This document shows positions 55,199 through 64,000 of a DNA stretch of 64,000 nucleotides, piece after piece. The position numbers and the translations under genes are program-made. The DNA comes from Cryptomeria japonica. Lineage: Eukaryota; Streptophyta; Pinopsida; Cupressales; Cupressaceae. Positions within the stretch are counted from its first letter, which is position 1. Every line of letters begins with the position of its first letter. The DNA is taken from positions 616,078,755 to 616,142,754 of the forward strand of contig NC_081409.1 in assembly GCF_030272615.1 (NCBI RefSeq), given 5' to 3'. Under the pieces are notes generated by a model. It saw nothing but the letters and a program-made list of their open reading frames with translations. It did not search any database and was not told the DNA's origin.

Positions 55199-57053
55199 TG
55201 TGATGCTCTGCAAAAAGGATTAGAAAATCTGTTTGATGGCAACACACACAAGAGCACAAGAAACAAACGTTAGTGTTAGCAACAAAAGATTATCCTAAAC
55301 AGGCATATCAAGAGAGATATTAAGCATGAAATAGAAAGCATATAAACATAGAATGAAATAGCTAATCAAGATGCTCATAGTTGCTCCTCCCTTGTTCCTC
55401 TCCTCTCCAAGTCCCAAATGAGTGTAGCTCTCAGCTTTTAGCACTAGCCATGGATGCCATATGGAGATTCAAGATGATTGAATATGATAAGAAAATACTA
55501 TGCAAGAGTAGATAGTGATGCTATGAAAAAGCTCTATGCTAATGCCAGTATAACAACAATACTCTAAAATGCTTCTCTTTGCTTGAGGAGAAGGGTTCTA
55601 TTTATAGAAGAAATGGGGAAATGAAGGGTTAAGATTGAGCAATCTTAACAAGGGTTAGGATTGAAAGTTGGGGATCCATGTGCACAATTGGCACCAATAA
55701 AATGGTGACAAGTTTCAACATAGGATTGGGTTGAGAGAAGAGGTTGGAGGCATTAAAGGCCTGAGAAGACCTCATGGTTATCTAGAAGGCAAGGGTCAAG
55801 TCTAAATTAAGATTACCCACTGGATTAAGAGTTAATCCAAGGATAAACCTTTGTGCAAATGTTTAAGAGATAATCATGGTCAAAGCATTAAAGGCTTGAT
55901 GAGACCTTTGGGTTGGGTAGAGGTTGAGTCAAAACAAATGTTTTAACCATGTGGGAGGGTTTGAGGTAACCATTAATGGTTATTGGAGACTTTGGGGATT
56001 AAGTGGTTGAAGGTTGAAAGCCTTCAATGGTTATCAAAGACTTTGAGCCATTTAGTGGTTGAAGGTTGGAAGCTTTCAAAGGTTATCCAAGACTTTGAGG
56101 GTTAATTTGTTTAACACACAAAGCATTAATTGCTTTTCAAAGACTTTGGAGTCTTTGAGAAGTGACTCCAATTTGCTTAGGAATGTGACAATATTTAAGG
56201 GATGAATTTAGGCTAATTAGGAAGGGTTTAGAAGAATCTAGAAGGGGTTTAGGCATACAAGTGGATTTTGTAGGAAAATGCAAGTGGGAGAAATTTTGGT
56301 ATTTTCAATTAAAATAAAATCATTTATTTCAATTAAATGGTGTAATTTGCATTTGGATAAATATTCAAATAAATATTAATTTATTTAAATGAGAAAATGA
56401 AGATAAAGCATTTAAATGCTTGAAGACTTTGAGGGAAACCATTAAAGGCTTGAAGACTTTAAGGAAAACCATTAAAGTCTTAAGAAGACTATAGAAGGAA
56501 GCCATCAAGTTTGAAGACTTTAAAGCCATCAAGTTTGAATACTTTAAGGGAAACCATTAAAGGTTTCAAGTGGGTGAGGATAAATAGGATTTTAAATAAA
56601 TAATTTATTTAAAATAGTTGTGCAACTTGCTTTTGTAGGAAAATACAAGTGGGTGGAGGATAAAGGTGATTTAAATAAATTATTTATTTAAAATAATTGT
56701 GCAACTTGCATTTGTAGGAAAATGCAAGTGGGTGGAGGATAAAGGTGATTTAAATAAATGTTAATTTATTTAAATGTGAGAGGTGGGATTTTGAGGGATT
56801 TAAATAAATATTAATTTATTTAAATGTGAGAGAATATTTAATTAAATAAATATGATTTATTTATTTAATTAATGGTCTGAATTTGGTTAAGTGAATTAAA
56901 TCAAATAAATTGAATAATTTATTTAATTAATAGGAGAAGAGGGTTAAGATGAATTAATTAAATATTAATTTAATTAATTATTAATTGATGGTTAAATAAT
57001 CAAATAAATACTAAGTATTCATTTAATTAAGTGGACAGATTTATGTGACTACA
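55199..57053 (-). repeat. Tat 3' LTR
   Basis: Minus-strand start TGTAGTCACATAAATC at 57053, end near 55199 or 55201 (two TG options). The polypurine tract precedes it. It carries internal repeats: GGTTGAAGGTTG blocks at 55950-56170, AAACCATTAAAGGCTTGAAGAC blocks at 56400-56570, GCAACTTGC/GTGGGTGGAGGATAA blocks at 56570-56750, and AAATAAATATTAATTTATTT palindromes at 56750-57000. The partner LTR is outside the window. Confidence 0.75.
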
Positions 57054-57066
57054 TTTGCCCCTCTTT
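57054..57066 (-). promoter_or_regulatory. Tat polypurine tract
   Basis: Minus strand AAAGAGGGGCAAA directly before the LTR start. It fits the plus-strand priming site. Confidence 0.75.
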
Positions 57067-59528
57067 GAGACGGTGCGGTTTATCGCGTCGTTTCAAAGAA
57101 AGAAAAATAGGTGTGAAGAAATGCCCCATAAAATGTAAATTTAATGGGTGGTATGCCCCCTCGAGGGATGGGCCGATTTTTTTTTTGAAAAATCGGGCGA
57201 TCTCTCGAAAAAGAATGAAAAGCGAAGGGGAGGTAGAATAGAAGAAATTAGAACTAATGATGAAAGAATGGGAGAAAATGGAGTGAATATGAAGAAACAA
57301 CAAGCCAGCGAGTACCCTGAGGTCATGCAAAAGATACATAGTAGATGTAGTGTGGGGTTTGGATTGATGCTATACAATTGATCAAAATTGTTTGGACAAT
57401 CTGGTGCAATCGGTTTAATTGCCCCGGTCAAGTCAAAGCGTGACAGTTGATGTCAGTTGGTCGCTTGGACATGATAAAGTCTGAGTAAGTGAATCAAAGT
57501 GACCTGATGTGACTTAGACAATTGATGTAATTGCCCGATGAAGTCAAGGTATATGAAGCAAAATACTCGTTGAGACTTAGACAATTGATGTAATTGTCCG
57601 TTGGATTGTGTTTGATTGGTTGATCAATTGATAGTATGTGCGTGTGATGGATGGTTGTGGGGAATCATGGCAGCCCCGTTGAGACTAGGTCATTATGATA
57701 AATGCCTGATGTAGTCTAGGATTACCATAATCGATTACCTGTTGAGACCCGAAGATACTTGATCAGAGTATCTGTTGATAGTCTAGGTGTGTGTGAGTCG
57801 ATGTATCTGTGTAGACAGAGTAACTGGCTTGACTTATTGGATGACTTAGGATAGGAAACACAATCCCTTCTATTTAGAGATGGATGGTGATGAACGTGGC
57901 TTGATTAGGTTGATTGGGACACGATGTAGGGTATGTGATGGTGATTATCGAGATGGAGAGGGTTGGGGGTGGTTCAATGTTAGATAGAAGAAATGGAGGA
58001 CCTATTACATTCCTATGGAAGAAGAGGAAAATAGAGTATCCATTGTCATTACTATGTATGAATGATATGCAGCTATTTATGAATGTATGGATGGATGGAA
58101 TGCAATGGAATGCAATATATACAAATGAGATGGAATGACGATCCATGGTGCTTTATTTTTCATCATTGAGCTTTAAAATGTTGTAAGAAAATACAAGCAA
58201 CTTGACATAAAGATTCAAGATGACCAGAGTATTTCTTACATGGATTTGATATAGCAAGTTAATACAAGCAACTTGATATAAGGGTCAAGTCGACCAGAGT
58301 ATTGCTTGCGGAACAGACAAGGATTATCTCCTTTCATGCATGACTTGGATCGTCCTCCTTGATCTTAGGCTGATCAGATCCTGAGACAAGTTCATACCGT
58401 ACTAAGAAAATAAAAACCTTTATCCAATTTGGAGGAAGAGGAACCAAAGGATGAGCATTGTACCTGCAACCAAACAGTATATATACATAAAGAATAAAGA
58501 ATATGGATCCTTGGTAATGGTTCATGCTCATATGGTCAAGGTATACACTGTAGTCAGCAAGCCGTAATGATCTATGACTGCATTTGGCATAAGATCACGT
58601 AGCTTGGTGAACTTCCCACGTAGACACCATTAGTACATGCCCCAGTACTTCATCGGAAATAATGCACAAACGATACAAAACAATGCTGAAAAGATCCCGA
58701 TACCGATAAACAAACGATTGTACTCACAAATCAACCAAGTATTTGACAGCCTAACAGAATTTTCTTGTCAAAGAAAACATCATCTTGTCTTTGTTTTGGT
58801 AAGGAAGGATGCATCCTTGTTTAAGACAGTTTGGATTGTTGATGTTGATTGTGTTGGTCGAGTGATAAGTGGTCATTTGTGTGAGTATTTTGTATCTGAT
58901 CGGATGAATATGTACAAGGTGTTGTCATGTTTTTTTTGGGTGATTTTCGATGGTTTTTTGATGTTTTTGGATTTTGTGTAATAGTTTTTGAATGTTTGTG
59001 GATTTTGTGAGTCATTTTTGAATGTTTTTGTATTTTGCGAGACATTTTTGAATGTTCTTGTATTTTGCGAGACATTTTTGAATGTTTTTGCCAATGAATC
59101 ACCAGTAATGTAGAATCCACTTCCATCATCTAGATTGTAAGGGCATTGCCCCCAAGTTGGACATGATTTATGAAAAAGCGGGATGCTAGACGCATGAAGT
59201 ACTTTCTTGGATGACAGATCAAATAACAAGCCATGGTTAGATGGATGGATGTATGTGTGCATGAATGTGATCGCAACAAGCTTTGAAAGATAATGGAGCT
59301 ATTGCCTTTACGAGTGGCGCCTGTTTGCCAGGTTTTCACCATCGCACTTACCCAAGGTGCCACCGGAGTGGTTGTTCACCGTTTGGATGCATGATTTTTT
59401 TCTTTACTTTTTTGAATGTTTTTGTATTTTCTTTAGGACATTTTCTGAATGTTTTTGGTATTTTTGATGTTTTTGTGAATGTTTTTGGTATTTTCTGGTA
59501 TGCAGGGGAGCCTGATGCTCTGTACAGC
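57067..59528 (-). other. Tat 3' untranslated region with tandem repeats
   Basis: About 2.5 kb between pol and LTR. A 30-base unit (plus strand TTTTTGAATGTTTTTGTATT then TTGCGAGACA) repeats at 58980-59090 and in shorter form at 59405-59500. A direct duplication of ACTTAGACAATTGATGTAAT lies at about 57514 and 57570, and another, TACAAGCAACTTGA with GACCAGAGTATT, at about 58195 and 58263. The minus-strand peptide KTFKNVSQN repeats only because the DNA does. No coding region is supported. Tandem repeats in this position are known in Tat/Ogre elements. Confidence 0.75.
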
Positions 59529-62500
59529 TTATGTGTAAAACCGTTTGAGGTGCATGCTGTTGATTGGATCTGCGAGCGGTTCTCTGTCTGATGTAGCCAA
59601 CTGATATGCCCCGGACCCGAATACAGCAGTGACAACATATGGGCCCAACCAGTTTGATTCAAACTTGCCTTGATGTTCTCTGTTTGGTTGGTTGCGAGGA
59701 TTTTCTCGAAGAACAAGATCACCTACCTCAAATGTACGAGATCTAACTCGGTGATTGTAGCTTCTACTCATGCGCTGCTGATAGGCTTTGAGGTGATTGT
59801 ATGCAGCTTGTCGCTTCTCATCAAGTAGCTCCAAGTCCTGAAGGCGTGAGACTCTGTATGCGTCATCATCAATGAAATTGTGCAAGGAAACCCTTAATGA
59901 TGGTATCTCGACCTCAATAGGCAAGATAGCTTCTGCACCATAGACCAATGAATAAGGAGTTGCACCTGTAGGGGTTCGAATGCTAGTTCGATATGCCCAT
60001 AGCGCTGGATTCAATTGGACATGCCAATCACGACCGGCATCATTGACTGTCTTCTTTAGGATCCTCAATATGTTTTTATTGGATGCTTCGGCCTGACCAT
60101 TGCCTTGTGGGTAATAGGGAGTGGAAAAGCGGTGTTGGATATGAAATTTCTCACAAAGCTCACGGACATCCTGATTTTTGAAAGGAAGACCGTTATCTGT
60201 GACAATGGACATGGGCACACCATACCGACAGATGATGTAATTGAGGATGAATGAGGCGATCTGCTTGCCGGTGACTTGGGTAAGTGGAACAGCTTCGATC
60301 CACTTGGTGAAATATTCGGTGGCGGTAATAATGAATTTATGGCCGTTGGATGAAGATGGATGAATCTTACCCACAAGGTCAAGGCCCCATTGACAAAAAG
60401 GCCATGGTGTTGTGATTGGTTGCAGTTCCTGTGCTGGTGCATGTATCAGGTCGCCATGAACTTGACATTTTTTGCACTTCCTAACAAAGTAGTAGGAATC
60501 CTTTTCCATAGATGGCCAATAGTATCCAGCTCGCATGAGTTTCTTGGCTAGTGACGGACCACTTGAGTGAGTCCCGCAAATTCCTTCATGTACCTCTTCC
60601 AAAGCCTTTGTTATCTCACCTTGTTCCAGACATCGAAGGAGAGTACCATCAAGACCGCGTCGGTATAGGGTTTCGGCAATAATGGTATATCGAGCAGTTT
60701 GGCGAATGAAGGTTTTACGTTGGTTATTTGATTGGTTGGGAGGAAGGGTGTGATCGCGGAGATAGGTGTAGAACTCACCGTACCATGGGGATTCAGAACC
60801 AACAAGGCAACATATCATTTCAGATTCGGGGATATCATAAGCGGGGATCCAAAGTTGTTCTACCAAGAACTCGTAGCGTGTTGAATTCTGTGGAAGATCT
60901 AGTAGAGATGCGATGGTAGCCATGGCGTCAGCAGCTCGATTCTGATCTCTTGGTATCTGCTCAAAAGTGATAGTAGTAAATGATGTCTTTAGACTGTCCA
61001 CCATTTGCTTGTATGGCATGAGTTTATCATCTTTGGTCTGATACTCATCTGTTGCTTGTCGAATGACTAGTTGGGAATCGCCATATACTTGCAGTTCTTT
61101 TAATTTCCATTGTATGGCTAATCTGAGTCCTGTGATCAAGGCCTCATACTCTGCTATGTTGTTTGTGCATGGAAATGTGAGCCTATAAGACTTCGGGATG
61201 CTATCACCTTGAGGTGTGATAAACAGAATGCCTGCCCCCGAGCCGTGCCTAGTGTATGAACCATCAAAGTATAATTTCCATGACTGTGCTTCTGTAATCA
61301 TGAATATCTCTTCATCTGGAAAATTGGAAATGAGAGGATGATCGCCTATGAGAGGTGCATCAGCCAACTGATCTGCAATAACTTGACCTTTGATAGCTTT
61401 ACGGTCCACATACTCAATGTCAAATTCACTTAGAATCATTACCCATTTGGCCAAGCGACCTGTCAATGCTGCTTTGCTGAGTAAATACTTGAGTGGATCA
61501 ATCTTTGCAATGAGTTGTACCTTGTGTGTTAATAGATAGTGCCGCAATTTAGTGGCTGCCAGGATTACTGCTAGGCAAGCTCGCTCAATAGGTGTGTAAT
61601 TGAGTTCATAGCCAACCAGTGTACGAGAGATGTAGTATACAGCACACTCTTTGCCTTCTGCATTATGTTGTGCCAGTAATACACCTAATGCTGTACTTGT
61701 CGCTGAGATATAAAGTAACAACGGTCTACTTGGATCTGGTGGCATCAACAATGGTGGATTCATGAGATAGTCTTTAAGCGCCTGAAATGCTTGCTGGCAT
61801 CGGGCATCCCACTGAAAGCGGATGTTCTTGTGTAGCAGGTGTGTGAAGGGGTGACACTTATCAGCCAATTGTGCAATGAATCTGTGGATGGATTGAAGCC
61901 GTCCTTGTAGTGTCCTTAGCTGACTGATATTCCTTGGAGGTGGCATGTCCATGATTGCCTTAACCTTTGCTGGATCGACCTCAATACCTTTGCTTGAGAC
62001 AATGTATCCTAGAAGCTTCCCGGAGGTCACTCCGAAGACACATTTCTTTGGGTTGAGTCAAACATGGTATTGTTCCAGTCTATCAAAGATTTTATCTAAG
62101 ATGTGAAGATGTCCTTCTCTAGTAAGTGATTTTGCTAGTAAATCATCCACATAATCTTCCATCATAGTATGCATCATGTCATGGAAGATGGTGGTCATTG
62201 CTCTTTGATAGGTCGCTCCTGCATTCTTTAGACCAAAAGGCATTACATTCCAGCAGTATGTGCCCCATGGACATGTGAAGGCTGTCTTATGTTGGTCCTC
62301 TGGTGCGATCTTTATTTGATTGTATCCTGAAAAGCCATCCATGAGTGAAAGCATGGCATGTCCTGCTGTCAAATCTACTATGATGTCAATATTTGGTAGA
62401 GGGAAGTCATCCTTAGGACATGCTTTATTTAGATCTCTGAAGTCTGTACAAATGCGGATGCCCCCTTTTGGTTTGCCAACTGGCACAATATTGGAGATCC

Positions 62501-63998
62501 ATTCTGCATAATCAATTGGTCTAATGAAACCAACATCCAGGAGTTTCTTGAGTTCTGTTTTGACTAGCACGGCAATCTGAGGATGCATCTTACGAAGCTT
62601 CTGCTTGACAGGTTTGGCTCCTTTTGCTACTGTGAGATGATGCATGACTAAATCAGGATCAAGCCCAGGCATGTCTGCATATGACCATGCGAAGTTGATC
62701 TGACGCTTCTGGAAGAACTCTATAAATTGAGGCTGTTCCTCTGGAGTGAGAAGAGATGCCAGATGTATGATATGAGGGTTTTCAGGAGTCCCCACATTGT
62801 ATTCTTTAGTCTCCTCAATGAGAATCGTCGATCGTTCCTGTTGTGTACTAGCAGGGAGAATGTCAAACCCTTCATCCTCAAGTGCCTCAGAGAGGTTTTC
62901 ACCATTGGATACGCTCTTTCTTTTTACTTTTGTCGGATCAAATAGTGCCACAGTGTGGTTTTCACTAGAAGATCCATGTTTTATTGTTATATTTTTGCAG
63001 CTGAAGGATTTGGCATCCGCCCCGAAGTATGCTGCGCTATTAAGTTCAATGGCGAATCCAGCTTTGTGATCCCCGCTTGGTAGATTATCCCTTAATTCCA
63101 AAAAGTCAATGATAGCCTCATCGTTCTGGAAGAGGTCAAGACATGGGGGATTTGGTTGGTTCCATTCAATGAGTTCAGGGTGGATAATGGGCATTACTTC
63201 ATCGATTAAGTTAAGTGCGGGAGATGTATCAGTGAGGGTTAAGACGGTGTGGTGAAGGTCGTTGATGGTACTCTCCCTGTCAGAATCAGGCGTAGGATGA
63301 GACGTAGGGTCTGTGGAAGATGTTTCCAGCTCAGGTACCCAAGTGGTCTTTATCTGTGCTTCTCCGTAAACAGGGATGTCTTTGCGGGGTGGAGGTGGTG
63401 ATGTGTCTTCCTCATCTGAAGTGTTAAGTTGCACTGAATCGAATTCCCACTCATGTGAGTCGGTCTCTGAATCACTCTCCAGCATCCGATTGCTATACCA
63501 TACTGGGATGTCTTTGGAGTTAAACACGGTAGGTGTGATTGGTTTATGTATCTTTGTGGTGATCGGTGCTGCAGGAATTGTGATGGGGTTTAATGGATTT
63601 GTCACTGGAAGTATCGGTAATGGTGACTCAGTGGCTTTTGCTGGAATTACTGGTGCCATAGATGTTGCTGCGGGTTCCAATATAGTTGCTGCTACAAATG
63701 GTGTTGCTGATAGGATTACTGGTTCGTTTGATGGGATGAGTGACATTGGTGATGGTGGAGTTGTGAGCCTTGAGGGGGCAGTGGGGATAGTGCTTGATGG
63801 TGCTTTGATTATGAAAGGTATCCTCTTTGCAGTAGGTGGGCAAAATGGTTTGCTGGGTTTTCCTTTGAATCTGAGTTTAGGAAGGATCTCTTTTTCAAAG
63901 CCAAGGCCTGTATTACCTTTGGGCTTGAATTCTGGTAGTAGAGGTTCGTGTCGTCCTTGTTTGCAGTATCCCAAAGCACTCTGACCATCATATCCCAT
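59529..63998 (-). pseudogene. Tat pol: G-patch, RT, two RNases H, integrase (one nonsense change)
   Basis: One frame from the window edge to TAA 59529-59531, broken only by TGA at 62058-62060 where Arg (CGA) is expected in YHV-stop-LNPKKCVFGV. Order on the minus strand: a G-patch-like MGYDGQSALGY at 63998; a Pro/Thr-rich linker; RT (GGIRICTDFRDLNKACPKDD, GYNQIKIAPEDQHKTAF, DYVDDLLAK near 62150); an RT-linked RNase H whose usual catalytic Asp is absent (LLYISATSTALG near 61700); a second, archaeal-type RNase H (YFDGSYTRHGSGAG, AEYEAL, YGDSQLV, near 61280-60900) with intact acidic residues; and integrase (H/C zinc motif KCKKCQVHGD; GLDLVG, VTDNG and GQAEASN as the D,D,E sites, near 60590-60050). 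The protease would lie upstream, outside the window. Confidence 0.93.
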
Positions 63999-64000
63999 TC

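Larger units (their letters stand above)
55199..64000 (-). mobile_element. Tat-lineage Ty3/Gypsy element, partial (runs off the right edge)
   Basis: Minus-strand order: unseen 5' part beyond 64000, G-patch-like motif, RT, degenerate RNase H, second RNase H, integrase, long 3' UTR with tandem repeats, 3' LTR. Dual RNase H defines the Tat group. It lies inside Gypsy-B gag. Pol is nearly intact, with a single TGA, so it is probably a younger insertion than the others. Confidence 0.9.

Noticed and set aside
57148-57381. Antisense ORF of the kind carried by Grande-type elements
   Set aside because: Only 77 codons, low complexity, next to the LTR; no support as a real antisense gene.
58821-59262. 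Minus-strand frames with repeated KTFKNVSQN peptides
   Set aside because: The peptide repeat follows the 30-base DNA repeat in the Tat 3' UTR, and overlapping frames show the same effect.

Overview
The window is nuclear DNA from a large, repeat-rich seed-plant genome, most likely a gymnosperm (probably a conifer). The reasons are AT-rich non-coding DNA, one spliced cytokinin-signalling gene, and about 47 kb of nested Copia, Ty3/Gypsy and L1 retroelements. The species cannot be named from the sequence.

Layout. 1-863 is the end of a Gypsy (Tat-like) LTR on the minus strand. 865-5560 holds two degenerate tandem-repeat fields. 6240-7253 is the upstream and leader region of the only host gene, a full-length type-B response regulator (six coding exons, 7254-13513, 759 residues), with a tRNA-derived SINE in intron 3 and a minisatellite in intron 5. 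13514-17043 is gene-poor. 17044-21633 is the 5' part of a decayed Copia element (Copia-1). It is cut at 21634 by an unclassified LTR-like insert, which is itself cut by a complete minus-strand element, Copia-3 (21960-30016, target duplication CCTGC). Copia-3 has no protease, integrase or reverse transcriptase; it carries half a gag and a 1,119-codon ORF of unknown function. 30698-40178 is a Copia-type LTR (Copia-4) split 35 bp from its end by a complete L1-type LINE (30733-38732, 17-bp target duplication). That LINE has an extra third ORF downstream of its RT/RNase H ORF. 41173-55198 is a Gypsy element or tandem junction (Gypsy-B: pol tail, polypurine tract, long LTR, PBS, gag). Its LTR was hit by the complete Copia-2 (41828-49461, target duplication CAAGC) and its gag was cut by a Tat-lineage Gypsy element on the minus strand (55199 to beyond the right edge).

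Two observations stand out. First, a non-autonomous Copia element and a LINE, unrelated by mechanism, each carry an extra ORF of similar layout (helical N-terminal domain, charged low-complexity linker, coiled-coil tail), which may be a shared accessory protein. Second, the premature stops in the readable retroelement frames are very skewed: I count 34, of which 27 are TAG, 6 TGA and 1 TAA. The TAG codons mostly sit where glutamine (CAG) is expected, as CHG-methylation-driven deamination would produce. Copia-2 shows this best: its 1,363-codon gag-pol has no net frameshift but 15 stops.

All calls are by eye from the sequence; no database search or alignment was run.
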